Notes: generated by a model from the letters alone, not told the origin. Positions 26,067-35,437 are shown, counted from the first letter of the stretch. The stretch is 64,000 nt of DNA from Bradyrhizobium sp. 170 (GCF_023101085.1 NZ_CP064703.1:2914001-2978000), one strand, 5' to 3'. Translations and numbers: made by a program.

Positions 26067-27056
26067 TTGAAACTAGCTACCTATCGATCAAGCGGTCAAA
26101 ATAAGGTCGCGCTAGTTCATGCCGCCGACGGCTGGTTGTTTGATCTTGCTTCCGCATCGCAGCGCGCCGGCAAGCCAAATCCGGCGTTCAACTCGATGCT
26201 TGACCTTGTGGACCAGGGCGACGCTGCGCTCGACGAAGCATCCAATTTGTTTGATCGCTACGGGAAAGATCAGGACCTGTGGACCGCGGTCGCGGAAACC
26301 GAAGTTCTTGCCCCGTTGCCGGAGCCGCGCCAGATGCGCGACGGCATGTCGTTTCCGGTGCATATCGTTCAAGGCCCGATTGGACATCTCAAACTAACGG
26401 CGCGAAAGGCCGGCGATGCGGCGGAGCTCGCGCGCCTGCAGGCGGCGCCGCTGCCCGAGCTGCCCGAAGTCTATCGCAAGCAACCGATCTACTACATTAC
26501 CAACCGCTTTAGCGTGAGGGGCCCCAATACGACGGTCAAATGGCCCCGTTACAGTCAGGTCATGGACTACGAATTGGAATTCGGAATCGTGACCAAGAAC
26601 AGGGGTTTAAACATTCCGGCAGCGAAGGCGCGCGACCACATATTCGGCTACACGATCTTCAACGATTTTTCCGCGCGCGATGCCCAGCGCATAGAGATGG
26701 AAGGCCGATTGGGACCCGCCAAAGGCAAGAGCTTCGATGGCGGCAACGTGCTTGGGCCCTGGATCGTGACGCCCGACGAAATCGGCGACCCCTACAGCCT
26801 CAAGATGCAAGCGCGCGTCAACGGCGAGGTTCGTTCGCAGGGCACGAGCGAAGGCATGTTGTTTTCCTTCGAAGAGATCATCGCCCACATCACCCGGGAT
26901 GAGACGTTGATGCCGGGTGAGTTCATCGGCTCCGGTACCGTGGGCAATGGCTGCGGCCTCGAACTTGGCTGGTATCTCGAGCACGGGGATAGCATCGAGC
27001 TCGAGGTCGAGAAGATCGGCGTCTTGAAAAATCGGGTCGAGCGCCAAGACATTTGA
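26067..27056 (+). CDS. Fumarylacetoacetate hydrolase (FAH) family protein
   Basis: 329 residues, TTG start behind GGGAGG. It has the FAH C-terminal fold: DYELEFGIVTKNRG with acidic metal ligands, HIFGYTIFNDFSARD, KSFDGGNVLGPWIVT, FSFEEIIAHITRDETLMPGEFIGSGTVGNGCGLELG. Family members hydrolyse carbon-carbon bonds in 1,3-diketo acids or decarboxylate ring-cleavage products, using Mg2+ or Ca2+. It is preceded by a palindromic operator, so it begins a new transcription unit after the block A operon. Confidence 0.88.
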   Translation: MKLATYRSSGQNKVALVHAADGWLFDLASASQRAGKPNPAFNSMLDLVDQGDAALDEASNLFDRYGKDQDLWTAVAETEVLAPLPEPRQMRDGMSFPVHIVQGPIGHLKLTARKAGDAAELARLQAAPLPELPEVYRKQPIYYITNRFSVRGPNTTVKWPRYSQVMDYELEFGIVTKNRGLNIPAAKARDHIFGYTIFNDFSARDAQRIEMEGRLGPAKGKSFDGGNVLGPWIVTPDEIGDPYSLKMQARVNGEVRSQGTSEGMLFSFEEIIAHITRDETLMPGEFIGSGTVGNGCGLELGWYLEHGDSIELEVEKIGVLKNRVERQDI

Positions 27057-27073
27057 TCCACAAGCAATTACAG

Positions 27074-27088
27074 CTTGCAAAATGCAAG
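27074..27088. promoter_or_regulatory. Second CTTGCA-AAA-TGCAAG palindrome
   Basis: Identical 15-bp core to the site at 25995-26009, 17 bases after the FAH-family stop and about 70 before the TTG start of the crotonase. It suggests that the crotonase and CaiB-like genes have their own promoter under the same regulator. Confidence 0.7.
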
Positions 27089-27157
27089 TCATCATGTAGG
27101 TTGCGTTTATCGCTTAAAAATGCGGTCGCGAGAGCCGCCGGCAAACAGGAGGCAGCT

Positions 27158-27955
27158 TTGTCCGAGAATGCGTTTGTGACGCGCGAACAGCGCGGCAATA
27201 TCTCCGTTTTGACAATGGTTTATCGGCCGCACAACTTGCTCGGCCCCAAACTCCTCAACGCGATCGTGGAGCAGGTCGAGGCAGCGCAAAAGGCGGGCAG
27301 CCGCGCCATCGTCATCCGTAGCGGACTTCGCCATTTCTCCGCCGGCGCAGATCTGGATATATTCGAGAAGCGGGTGGAAGCAGACAGCGCAGATCAGGCT
27401 GGTGAAAATCGGCAGCTGAACGGCGCCGAATTCCTGCGCTTCATGGAACTGCTGCCAATCCCGCTAATCGCCAGTGTTCATGGCGTTTGCCTGGGGGGCG
27501 GTCTCGAGCTTGCGCTATCGTGCGATTACATCATCGCGGCCTCATCGGCGAAGATCGGATCGGTCGAAGCGACGCTTGGGCTTCATCCGTTGCTCGGCGG
27601 AATCCAGCGGCAAGTGCAGCGGATCGGTGCGCAGCGCGCCAAGGAGATGTCGATGCTGGCGCGGCGCTACGATGCGCCGACGCTGGAGAAGTGGGGATTG
27701 ATCAATCTCACTGTCCCGGAAGAGTCGCTGGAGACGGCGACCATGGCCATCGCGGAGGAGTTTGCGCAGGGACCGACGGTGGCGCATGCCGCGACCAAGG
27801 AGCTCGCGCATATCGCTGTCAACCAGGGTGTGGTGGCCGCGGACGAGGCGATGGCAAGAGTACAGGCGCCGATTTGGGCGTCGGAAGACCTCAAGACCGG
27901 TCTTGCGTCATTCCGCAAGAACGGCCCCGGTCTCGCCAAGTTCGCGGGGCGCTGA
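27158..27955 (+). CDS. Enoyl-CoA hydratase/isomerase (crotonase) family protein
   Basis: 265 residues from TTG 27158, which has AGGAGG upstream; an open frame further upstream runs through the palindrome and is not coding. Crotonase motifs: HFSAGADLDIFEKR, HGVCLGGGLELALSCDY with the first hydratase Glu, and IGSVEATLGLHPLLGG with the second. Both catalytic glutamates are therefore in place, in contrast to the proteins at 22804 and 62850. One base separates its stop from the CaiB-like ATG. Confidence 0.87.
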   Translation: MSENAFVTREQRGNISVLTMVYRPHNLLGPKLLNAIVEQVEAAQKAGSRAIVIRSGLRHFSAGADLDIFEKRVEADSADQAGENRQLNGAEFLRFMELLPIPLIASVHGVCLGGGLELALSCDYIIAASSAKIGSVEATLGLHPLLGGIQRQVQRIGAQRAKEMSMLARRYDAPTLEKWGLINLTVPEESLETATMAIAEEFAQGPTVAHAATKELAHIAVNQGVVAADEAMARVQAPIWASEDLKTGLASFRKNGPGLAKFAGR

Positions 27956-27956
27956 C

Positions 27957-29222
27957 ATGAGTGGCCCCTTGAGTGGAATCCGTGTCGTCGATTTCTCCCG
28001 TGTGCTGGCTGGTCCGCTGTGTGCACGGACCTTGCAGGACCTCGGCGCGGAAGTCATCAAGATCGAACCGCCAAGCCCCGACGTTTCGCGCTTGGCGTTT
28101 CCATCGACCGACGGCATGTCGGGCTACTACGCCCAGCAAAATGCTGGCAAGCGCAACGTTAGCATCAACCTCAATATCCCCGGCGCCCGTGAGCTGGTGC
28201 TGGAGCTCTGCGACACCGCCGATATCGTCGTCGAAAATTTCCGCGCCGGGACTCTGGCTTTCTTCGGCCTTGATTACGAGACACTGTCCAAACGCAACCC
28301 GCGTCTGGTCTACGCGTCGATCACCGGCTATGGCCAGGGCGGTCCGTGGCGCAGCCGGATGGCCTATGCCCCGACCGTGCAGGCTGAGGCTGGTTTTACC
28401 GAAAACAGTGTTCGTCACTATGGCAGCGCACTGACGGAGCCGCGCACCGACAGCCTGTCGCACGCCGACGTCTACACTGGATTGCAGGCCGTCATCGCTA
28501 TCCTCGCGGCCCTCAACAGCCGCCAGAAGACCGGACGGGGCCAGTATATCGACGTTGCGATGGCGGCGACGCTGCTCGCCGTCAACGAACGCGCACATGT
28601 CGATCTCTCCGATGACGATATCGGGGCGGAGCCCGCGGTGCTCGGAGCAACCGATTGCCCGTTCTTTACGGGGCCGCAAGGGGAGAAGTTCACGGTTGCG
28701 ACCAGCATCATCGGAAGCGGGACCTTTCCGTCGTGGCTGCGCGCCATGCGCCGCGTCGATCTGATGGGCGATCCACGGTTCTCCACCGCCGCCGCGCGCC
28801 GGTTGAATTTCAGCGTGCTGCATCGGATCATCCAGTCCTGGATCCTGACCTTTCCGGATATGGCGACCCTCGACGCCCAGTTCGACGAAGCCAAAATCGC
28901 CATGGGCGAGATCCGGTCGATCAAGGAGCTCACGGCATCGGAATGGAGCGATTACTGGGGCGCCGTGCAACGCGTCCCTGACCGCAGCGGCGGCGAGTAT
29001 CGACTGCCCGGCCGGCCGTGGCGTTTTTCGGCAGAAGAATTGACGCCAATTGGCATGCCTGCCTTTCAGGGTGAGCACAATTACGAGGTCTTCAGTGAAC
29101 TCGGCTTGAGCGACGCAGAACTGAAACGCCTGACCGAAGCGGGCGTGCTCGTATCGCATCGACGCGCACTACAGCCCGAGATCGTCGCCAAGCCGGAGGC
29201 CGAGCCGGGGCAGGCCGCCTGA
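27957..29222 (+). CDS. CaiB/BaiF family protein, apparent loss of the catalytic Asp
   Basis: 421 residues. The start at 27957 (MSGPLSGIRVVDFSRVLAGPL) matches the family N-terminus. CoA-transferase features include DLGAEVIKIEPPSPD, AGKRNVSINLN and ASITGYGQGGPW. In the block A and B CaiB proteins the catalytic Asp is in VAMLDAMI; the aligned segment here is VAMAATLLAVNE, with Ala at that position. If the alignment holds, it cannot form the usual aspartyl-CoA intermediate and may be inactive or have a different role. Translationally coupled to the crotonase before it. Confidence 0.85.
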   Translation: MSGPLSGIRVVDFSRVLAGPLCARTLQDLGAEVIKIEPPSPDVSRLAFPSTDGMSGYYAQQNAGKRNVSINLNIPGARELVLELCDTADIVVENFRAGTLAFFGLDYETLSKRNPRLVYASITGYGQGGPWRSRMAYAPTVQAEAGFTENSVRHYGSALTEPRTDSLSHADVYTGLQAVIAILAALNSRQKTGRGQYIDVAMAATLLAVNERAHVDLSDDDIGAEPAVLGATDCPFFTGPQGEKFTVATSIIGSGTFPSWLRAMRRVDLMGDPRFSTAAARRLNFSVLHRIIQSWILTFPDMATLDAQFDEAKIAMGEIRSIKELTASEWSDYWGAVQRVPDRSGGEYRLPGRPWRFSAEELTPIGMPAFQGEHNYEVFSELGLSDAELKRLTEAGVLVSHRRALQPEIVAKPEAEPGQAA

Positions 29223-29264
29223 TTGACCAAACGCCGAAAGGCGCACTGGACATGCACGAATCTC

Positions 29265-29282
29265 GCTCAATATGGTATGAGC
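29265..29282. promoter_or_regulatory. Possible operator upstream of HxlR at 29304
   Basis: GCTCA-ATATGGTA-TGAGC is an inverted repeat with 5-bp arms and an 8-base gap, 22 bases before the HxlR start. It is similar in scale to the other HxlR-type sites, but the gap is one base longer and there is only one copy, so this is weak. Confidence 0.3.
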
Positions 29283-29303
29283 TGAGTTCGGAGTTGAAAA
29301 GCT

Positions 29304-29852
29304 ATGTCCAGTGTGAAGCAAAGCCGTCTTGCGAACAAGGAATGCTCCATGGCGCGCGCCATGGAAGTCGTCGGCGATCGCTGGTCCATCCTGATCCTGC
29401 GCGAGGCCTACTATGGTGTGAAACGCTTCGACGAGTTCGAATACTATGTCGGGATCGCTCCCAACATCTTGAGCACCCGGCTGAAGAAATTCGTTGATGC
29501 CGGCGTGATGACGCGGGTGCCGCTCCCCGAACACGCCGGTCGATACGAGTATGTTCTGACCGAGAAAGGGCGCGATTTCTTTCCGGCCTATCTCGCGCTG
29601 AAGAAATGGGGTGACGACTGGCTGGCTGAGCCAGCCGGGCCGCAGGTCGTGTTCCGAGACCGCACTGCCGGGCGCCCGATCGAATATCCGGAATTGCGAA
29701 CGAGCGGTGGCAAGCGGTTGCGGCTCGAGGACGTCGAGATCGTTGCCGGCGCAGGTGCTGTTCCGTTCAATCGAAAGCGATTTGGCGGCGATGCCGCCGA
29801 TCGTGCTGCGGCTGGCCCCAAGGCTCCCGTCTCACGACGAAAGCGCAAGTAG
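29304..29852 (+). CDS. HxlR family regulator
   Basis: 182 residues. HxlR winged helix: NKECSMARAMEVVGDRWSILILREAYYGVKRFDEFEYYVGI, recognition helix PNILSTRLKKFVDAGVM, wing HAGRYEYVLTEKGRDF. A Cys precedes the first helix (KECSMARA), the usual redox-sensing position in this family. The C-terminal part is Arg/Ala-rich and poorly conserved. Its end overlaps by 21 bases the end of the convergent Mo hydroxylase gene. It is a candidate regulator for the FAH/crotonase/CaiB genes upstream. Confidence 0.9.
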   Translation: MSSVKQSRLANKECSMARAMEVVGDRWSILILREAYYGVKRFDEFEYYVGIAPNILSTRLKKFVDAGVMTRVPLPEHAGRYEYVLTEKGRDFFPAYLALKKWGDDWLAEPAGPQVVFRDRTAGRPIEYPELRTSGGKRLRLEDVEIVAGAGAVPFNRKRFGGDAADRAAAGPKAPVSRRKRK

Positions 29853-30686
29853 CCCCCGCGTGGTCTCGATCCGGATTAGATTGGCGCGGTATTCCGCTGA
29901 CGCGTAACGGTCCGAGAGGCACTCGTTGGTCTCGCTCAGCAATTTTGCTGCCTGGTCGATGTTGTCCCGCGAAAGCGACTTGCCCGTCAGGAAATCGGCT
30001 GCGTGCTGGCCGGCGAACGCGTGGTTCGCTGCGCCGGTGACGCCAATGGAAACATCGGCAACCACGCCTTGTTGCAGTAGCACTCCTACTGCGATTCCTA
30101 CGACGGCAAAGCCGCTCGCGGGGTGCCGGATCTTTCGGTAGCTGAAGCGCGTGCCGGCCTTCGGACGCGGGATATGGATGCTGGCGAGAATTTCGTCCGG
30201 TTCCAGCAACGTCGAAAAGATATCGACGAAGAAGTCCTGTGCCGGCACCCTTCGGAGCCCATCCGAACCTGCGATCTCGATCTCCGCCCGCAAGGCCACC
30301 ATAACCGCCGGCCAGTCGGCCGCGGGATCGGCGTTCGCGAGCGAGCCGCCGATCGTGCCGCGGTTACGTACCTGGGGATCGGCAATGAGGCATGCCGCCT
30401 GGCGAAAGATCGGCAACTCGCCGTACAGCGGCTCGGAAGCAAACAGTTCGGCATGCGTCGTTAATGCACCGATCCTGACGCTTGATTCGCTGATTTCGAT
30501 TCCCTTGAGCTCGGCGATGCCTCCGATATCGATCAGGAGTTCGGGCGACGCCAGCCGCAACTTCAGCGCCGGCAGTAGCGTATGGCCACCAGCGAGGAGC
30601 TTTGCTCCGTCGGGATCGTCCCTAAGCAGATCGATCGCCTGGGCAAGCGAAGATGCGCGGACATAATCGAAGGCTGCGGGGATCAT
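29832..30686 (-). CDS. Molybdenum hydroxylase, FAD-binding subunit (CoxM type)
   Basis: 284 residues from ATG 30686, whose ATGA overlaps the stop of the large-subunit gene. FAD motifs are AGGHTLLPALKLR near residue 32 and TIGGSLANADPAADWP near residue 110. It passes electrons from the Fe-S subunit to FAD. Third gene of a small-large-medium subunit operon on the minus strand. Confidence 0.9.
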   Translation of the reverse strand: MIPAAFDYVRASSLAQAIDLLRDDPDGAKLLAGGHTLLPALKLRLASPELLIDIGGIAELKGIEISESSVRIGALTTHAELFASEPLYGELPIFRQAACLIADPQVRNRGTIGGSLANADPAADWPAVMVALRAEIEIAGSDGLRRVPAQDFFVDIFSTLLEPDEILASIHIPRPKAGTRFSYRKIRHPASGFAVVGIAVGVLLQQGVVADVSIGVTGAANHAFAGQHAADFLTGKSLSRDNIDQAAKLLSETNECLSDRYASAEYRANLIRIETTRGLLALSS

Positions 30687-33055
30687 TGCGAGGCTCCCGT
30701 GCGTGCTTTTTGCACTGCCGCCCAGACGCGAGGCGGCGTCAGCGGCATGTCCAGATGTTTGATACCGAACGGTGACAACGCATTGAGCACGGCGTGAACC
30801 ATGCAAGGCGGGGCGGCGATCGAGCCGCTCTCGCCGATGCCTTTCACGCCGATCGGGTTGGTGGGCGAGGGCGTTTCCTGGAACAGCGATCGGATGTTCG
30901 GCACATGTTCGGCGCGCGGAACGGCATAGTCGAGCAGCGAGCCAGTCAGAAGCTGTCCATTGTCCGGATCGTAGCTGACCTCTTCATAGAGCGCCTGCGC
31001 GATGCCTTGCACGACACCGCCGTGGATCTGGCCGGCAGCGAGCAGGGGATTGATCAGCGTGCCGACGTCATCCACGGCAACATAATCGAGGATGTCGACG
31101 ATCCCGGTCTCCGGATCGACCTCGACATAGGCGAGATGGATGCCCGACGGCGAACCCATACCCGTCGGATCATAGAACACCGTTTCGTCCAGGCCCGGCG
31201 CAACGCCGTCAGGCAGCTTGTGCCCGACATAGGCCATGCGGGCTACGCTTGAGAACGTCACCGAGGCGATATCGGTGCCGGGCACGCTGAATTTGCCGGC
31301 GGAATAGGAAACGTCCTTCTCGTCCACTTCCAGCATGCCCGCCGCGATTTTCTTCGCCTTGGCGAGAATACGCTGCGAGGACACGTGCACGCTGGATCCA
31401 CCGACCGCCATCGAACGGGAATTGAAGGTGCCGTGGCCGGCCTGAACCTGGCGCGTGTCACCTTGCACGATGTCGATGTTCTCAATCGGAATCTGCAGCA
31501 CGTCTGCAGCGATCTGCGACAGCGACGTGATATGGCCTTGTCCCTGGCTCATTGAGCCCGAATAGATCGTGGCCCGCCCGCTGGAATCGATGCTGACCCG
31601 CGCGCTTTCCCAGCCGCCGCGGTCAAATCCGCTCATGGCCAACCGACGCGATGGTGCCATGCCGCACATATGCGTATAGGCGGCGACGCCAACGCCGCGA
31701 TAAATTCCGCTTTCGCGCAAGGCTTCGCATTCGCTGCGGCGTCCCTCATAATCGAAAGCCGCGAGCGCCTTGTCCAGCAGTCCCTGATAGTTGCCGCTGT
31801 CGTACATCACGCCCATGCTGCCGTAGGGCCGATAGGGAAAATCTGCCGGCTGAACGAAATTTCTTCGCCGTACCTCGACCTGGTCGAGCTTGAGGTGGCG
31901 CGCCACTGCATCGATCGCGCGCTCGGCAATATAGGCGCCTTCCGGCCGGCCGTAGCCGCGATAAGCGTCGACCGGCACGGTATTGGTGACGACAACGCGG
32001 GAAATTGCTTCGTAATTGTCGATCTTGTAGGTGCCGGTGCCGAAGTTGATGGTGTTCACGGTTGGGCCACCACTTGCCATGTTGGAGAGATAAGCGCCCA
32101 CGTTGCCGAGCGTCGCTACCTTCAGGCCGACGATAGTGCCGTCGTTCTTGAAGGCGACTTCAATATTCTCGGTATGGGCACGACCATGGCTGGTTGATTG
32201 ATGGCTCTCGGAGCGGCTCTCCCACCACTTGACTGGAACGCCGAGTTCGCGAGCGAGATAGGGGCAGAGCAAGTCCTCCGGGTACAGATGCATCTTGGCG
32301 CCGAAGCCGCCTCCGATATCAGGTGCCACTACGCGCAATTGATGCTCGGGAATCCCGACCGTTTCCGCGATCCAGCGCCGGTGCATGTGGGGAACCTGGC
32401 TGCCGATATAGACCGTCATCGTGCCGTCCGGTTCCGGCGAGGCAACGATCGCGCGCGTTTCCATGCAGGTAGGGATCAGACGGTTGTTGACGACGCGCAG
32501 GCTGATGACATGATCGGCCTCGCCGGCGGCCTTCTGATAGTCGCCGCCGCGCACCTTGTAGATTGTGGTGATGTTGCCGGGCACGTTATCATGGAGCTGC
32601 GGCGCGTCTTCCTGGATCGCGACTTCTTCGTCGGTCACCGCGGGCAGCACTTTGTAATCGACCTCGATCAGACCGATCGCATCGTAGGCTTTGGCCAGCG
32701 TCTCCGCCACCACCAGCGCCACGCACTCGCCGACAAAGCGAACGCGATCGGTTGCGATCACCGGACGGAATGGCACCTTGCTGCCGGGAATGATCCAGTT
32801 CGGCACGATCGGTAAAATCCTGCCGACGAGCGCCTTGCCGGACAAGACGAGGCGAACACCCGGGGCGACTTTAGCGCCCGACAGATCGACACTTCTGATC
32901 TCGGCGTGGGCGTGTGGCGACCGCAGGATCGCCATATGCAGCATATCCGGCAACCTGACATCATCGACGTATCGGCCCTTGCCGGCGAGAAGCTTGAGAT
33001 CTTCACGTCGCCTGAGCGGCTGGCCGATGTGGGGGGCAGCGGTCGTAACGTTCAT
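30683..33055 (-). CDS. Molybdenum hydroxylase, Mo-pterin large subunit (xanthine/aldehyde oxidase family)
   Basis: 790 residues from ATG 33055. It starts with the [22 protein letters not shown] motif. The active-site loop is [10 protein letters not shown], which is not the AYRCSFR loop of form I CO dehydrogenase, and the catalytic Glu is in [12 protein letters not shown] near residue 740. The cofactor-binding stretch [14 protein letters not shown] and the SMSQGQGH segment are present. It therefore hydroxylates a heteroaromatic ring or oxidises an aldehyde, not CO. Start overlaps the stop of the small subunit. Confidence 0.91.
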   Translation of the reverse strand: MNVTTAAPHIGQPLRRREDLKLLAGKGRYVDDVRLPDMLHMAILRSPHAHAEIRSVDLSGAKVAPGVRLVLSGKALVGRILPIVPNWIIPGSKVPFRPVIATDRVRFVGECVALVVAETLAKAYDAIGLIEVDYKVLPAVTDEEVAIQEDAPQLHDNVPGNITTIYKVRGGDYQKAAGEADHVISLRVVNNRLIPTCMETRAIVASPEPDGTMTVYIGSQVPHMHRRWIAETVGIPEHQLRVVAPDIGGGFGAKMHLYPEDLLCPYLARELGVPVKWWESRSESHQSTSHGRAHTENIEVAFKNDGTIVGLKVATLGNVGAYLSNMASGGPTVNTINFGTGTYKIDNYEAISRVVVTNTVPVDAYRGYGRPEGAYIAERAIDAVARHLKLDQVEVRRRNFVQPADFPYRPYGSMGVMYDSGNYQGLLDKALAAFDYEGRRSECEALRESGIYRGVGVAAYTHMCGMAPSRRLAMSGFDRGGWESARVSIDSSGRATIYSGSMSQGQGHITSLSQIAADVLQIPIENIDIVQGDTRQVQAGHGTFNSRSMAVGGSSVHVSSQRILAKAKKIAAGMLEVDEKDVSYSAGKFSVPGTDIASVTFSSVARMAYVGHKLPDGVAPGLDETVFYDPTGMGSPSGIHLAYVEVDPETGIVDILDYVAVDDVGTLINPLLAAGQIHGGVVQGIAQALYEEVSYDPDNGQLLTGSLLDYAVPRAEHVPNIRSLFQETPSPTNPIGVKGIGESGSIAAPPCMVHAVLNALSPFGIKHLDMPLTPPRVWAAVQKARTGASQ

Positions 33056-33543
33056 GGCTGATCGCCTTTCGATGCCAGGCTTTCGACGGCGCGGACAATG
33101 TTGTGATAGCCGGTGCAGCGGCAGATGTTGCCGGCAAGGCCGTGGCGAATCTCGTGTTCGCTCGGATCGGGCTGATCCTTCAACAGCTGCCGCACGCTCA
33201 TCACCATACCCGGCGTGCAGAAGCCGCATTGCAGCGCGTGATGCTCATGGAATGCCGCCTGAACGGGGCTGAGTTCGGCGCCAGTATCAGTCAGGCCTTC
33301 GATCGTCGTGATCGACGCACCGTCGGCCATAACGGCCAGTACGGTGCAGGATTTTACCGCTTTTCCGTCGATCTCCACGGTGCAGGCGCCGCACTGCGAA
33401 GTATCGCACCCCACATGCGTGCCGGTGAGGCCAAGATCCTCCCTGATCAGATGGACCAGCAACCGTCGCGCCTCGACCATCACGATCTTGCGCGTGCCGT
33501 TAACTTCTAGCGTTACCATGTGACGGGTCTGGGGCTCGGGCAT
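33052..33543 (-). CDS. Molybdenum hydroxylase, 2Fe-2S small subunit
   Basis: 163 residues from ATG 33543, which has AGGAGG seven bases upstream; a longer reading to 33576 lacks one. Two 2Fe-2S clusters: the plant-ferredoxin type in [12 protein letters not shown] plus the Cys in KSCTV, and the helical type in QCGFCTPGM plus NICRCTGYH. No Tat signal, so the enzyme is cytoplasmic. First of the three overlapping subunit genes. Confidence 0.92.
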   Translation of the reverse strand: MPEPQTRHMVTLEVNGTRKIVMVEARRLLVHLIREDLGLTGTHVGCDTSQCGACTVEIDGKAVKSCTVLAVMADGASITTIEGLTDTGAELSPVQAAFHEHHALQCGFCTPGMVMSVRQLLKDQPDPSEHEIRHGLAGNICRCTGYHNIVRAVESLASKGDQP

Positions 33544-33580
33544 TAATCCTCCTGATAACGACGCGTTTGCCTTCACTTCT

Positions 33581-34297
33581 CTATGAAAGCCGGATGTGGG
33601 TTATGTCGATTGCAACCGCAACGCCGTCTTTGATCGCGGTACCGTCAACCTTTCTGCGGTAAGCGCGCCTCTTGGTCGCGATCCTGACTCCGCCGAAATC
33701 CCGGTAATCCGAGAGGTAATGCGCTGTTGGAATCCCACCGGTCACGGCGGCGTCGTAATCGAGGCGCGAGATCAGGCCAGCCGAGGTGACGTGAAACACC
33801 TGTTCGGAACAATGCGTCGCGATCGAGTCTGGAAATGTCACTTTCAATCGGCGCCGCCTTTCGCCGTGCTCGTCCCACGGCTCGATCTCTTCCGTTTTGA
33901 CGCCCGGCAGCTGAAAGAGAAACGGGGTATTGAGATAGTTCCAGATCGCGTAACCGCTGAAATAGGCGAGGTGAAGATCGTCCCAGGCCGTCTCGACCGT
34001 GTGGCCTTGAAAGGCAGCACGGGGATTTTCGCGGCTCTTGTTGAATTTTCCGTCGGGTGTCTCGATTGCGACCGCCTCGGGTCGATAGACACTGCGCCAA
34101 TCCGGCTTCGTGAATGGCCGGTAACTGACCCGCTGGCCGTTGGTATCGGCTGTTACGTGAACCTGCTTGAGCGCATCGGGCCAGCCTTTTCTGGCCCATA
34201 GCGCACCGGTGATCGACATCTCGCCTTCGATCGTCCTGGCCGTTTTCCATCGAGCGACGCCATGGGCGTCGAGGACAAGGTCGCGCAGTTCGTTCAT
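33581..34297 (-). CDS. Uncharacterised protein heading the Mo hydroxylase operon
   Basis: 238 residues, no signal peptide, SD GGGAGG. I do not recognise a named family. The alternating pattern ([73 protein letters not shown]) suggests an antiparallel beta-sheet protein, somewhat like the LolA/LolB lipid-binding fold but without a lipoprotein signal. It is 37 bases upstream of the 2Fe-2S subunit gene and divergent from an HxlR gene, so it belongs to the regulated unit and may bind the hydrophobic substrate. This is inference only. Confidence 0.7.
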   Translation of the reverse strand: MNELRDLVLDAHGVARWKTARTIEGEMSITGALWARKGWPDALKQVHVTADTNGQRVSYRPFTKPDWRSVYRPEAVAIETPDGKFNKSRENPRAAFQGHTVETAWDDLHLAYFSGYAIWNYLNTPFLFQLPGVKTEEIEPWDEHGERRRRLKVTFPDSIATHCSEQVFHVTSAGLISRLDYDAAVTGGIPTAHYLSDYRDFGGVRIATKRRAYRRKVDGTAIKDGVAVAIDITHIRLS

Positions 34298-34329
34298 GCC
34301 TCGTGTCCTCCCGTAGCCATCTTATATTA

Positions 34330-34346
34330 ACTCTAATAATAAGAGT
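34330..34346. promoter_or_regulatory. ACTCT-N7-AGAGT operator, upstream of the 33581-34297 gene
   Basis: ACTCT-AATAATA-AGAGT, a perfect 5-bp inverted repeat with a 7-base AT-rich gap, 33 bases before the start of the minus-strand operon. It has the same geometry as the AGTTC-N7-GAACT sites but different arms. A second copy is at 34416. Confidence 0.75.
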
Positions 34347-34415
34347 GACTAAAAAGCAAGCGAATTTTGCGGGAGATCCAGGACCAGGCCCTTGGATAGC
34401 GCTCCCGGCGCGACT

Positions 34416-34432
34416 ACTCTGGTAATAAGAGT
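34416..34432. promoter_or_regulatory. ACTCT-N7-AGAGT operator, upstream of HxlR at 34452
   Basis: ACTCT-GGTAATA-AGAGT, 20 bases before the HxlR start. Together with the site at 34330 it brackets the divergent promoter region, the usual layout for an autoregulating HxlR protein that also controls its neighbour. Confidence 0.75.
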
Positions 34433-34451
34433 TATTCGGAGATTGAGGCGA

Positions 34452-34946
34452 ATGAGGTCGAAGAGCTTTGAGGGAATGGCGTGCTCCATCGCCGGCGTGC
34501 TCGACGCCGTCGGCGACCGCTGGGCCGTTCTGATCCTGCGCGATTTGTCGCTGGGATTGAGCAAATATGAAGATCTGAGGAAGTCGACCGGTGTCACCCA
34601 CGCCACGTTATCCGACCGGCTGAAGCACCTCGAGGAAAATGAACTGATCGAGCGGCGGCAATATCAGACGGGGCCTGATCGCTACGAGTATCTGCTGACC
34701 CGAAAGGGCAGGGACACTATTCTGGTAGTTCAGGCGCTTGCCCAGGTAGGGGACAAATGGGCGATTACGGGGAGTGCGGGGCCACCACTCAAATTCATCA
34801 ACAAGAACAGCGGCCGTCCGGTAAAGCTCGCACTCGTCGATGACAAATCGGGCGAAGTAGTACGCTTAAGGGATGTCCAACCACAGGCCGGCCCAGGCGC
34901 TGATGATTTGGTGAGGTGGCGACTGACCAAGTTCAACCAACGATGA
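34452..34946 (+). CDS. HxlR family regulator of the Mo hydroxylase operon
   Basis: 164 residues from ATG 34452 (MRSKSFEGMACSIAGVLDAVGDRWAVLILRDL); an upstream reading would include the operator. Winged helix: recognition helix GVTHATLSDRLKHLEEN and wing YQTGPDRYEYLLTRKGRDT. The Cys in MACSIAG is the family's usual sensor position. Divergent from the Mo hydroxylase operon, with two identical-geometry palindromes in the gap. Confidence 0.9.
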   Translation: MRSKSFEGMACSIAGVLDAVGDRWAVLILRDLSLGLSKYEDLRKSTGVTHATLSDRLKHLEENELIERRQYQTGPDRYEYLLTRKGRDTILVVQALAQVGDKWAITGSAGPPLKFINKNSGRPVKLALVDDKSGEVVRLRDVQPQAGPGADDLVRWRLTKFNQR

Positions 34947-34958
34947 CTTGGTTTGTTG

Positions 34959-35170
34959 CCAATCAAGACCCGGTTTCAGACGGTACAGGCCCAGAGCAGC
35001 CAGCGAAACGATCGTTAACACAACACCCAGCGCGAACATGGCGTCATGCGACACGGCGGCGGCATCCATACGCCGACCGCGGCGTTCATCAGTTGTCAGA
35101 AACCGAGCAGCGCTGAAGCACCTGCATTCTCGCCGAACGGAGAGAGTGCTTGCGCGGTGCCGAGCGGGCT
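34959..35170 (-). pseudogene. C-terminal fragment of a Bcr/CflA-type MFS transporter
   Basis: On the minus strand this repeats the last ~70 codons of the MFS genes at 36814 and 56395: SPLGTAQALSPFGENAGASALLGF, then a TGA where the intact copies read W, then QLMNAAVGVWM, then a one-base deletion, then VSHDAMFALGVVLTIVSLAALGLYRLKPGLD, and the original TAG is now TGG. Nonsense, frameshift and missing N-terminal 80 percent make it a clear relic. Confidence 0.85.
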
Positions 35171-35179
35171 GGGTGGAAG

Positions 35180-35203
35180 ACGGCCTGCTGCGGCCGTTTT
35201 TTT
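35180..35203 (+). terminator. Rho-independent terminator
   Basis: Arms ACGGCC / GGCCGT with a 6-base loop followed by seven T. It lies downstream of the HxlR gene and the MFS relic and would stop plus-strand transcription before the binding-protein gene at 35438. The rest of 35204-35437 holds no recognisable gene. Confidence 0.65.
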
Positions 35204-35437
35204 CGCCCGGCAATCGAAACGTTGCGAACACGTTCTGACGCCACGCGGATTCAGAGCCGGTCAGCAGACAAGACCAGGCGGCAGTGCCGCTAATCACACG
35301 TGAATAGGGCTATCTCGATTTTTTGATCTAGCGCAGCGCACGGGTTACCGGTGAGCATATTGGAACTGACCTTCGTCACGAGCCACAAATAAAAGGCCAG
35401 GCGAACATCCACATCTGCCCCTTAGGGAGGGACACCA

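Noticed and set aside
27891..29159. 422-codon open frame on the minus strand
   Set aside because: Shadow of the CaiB-like gene; no ribosome site and no family pattern.
30683..33055. Carbon monoxide dehydrogenase (CoxL) identity
   Set aside because: The active-site loop is AYRGYGR, not the AYRCSFR of form I CO dehydrogenase, so only the wider hydroxylase family is claimed.
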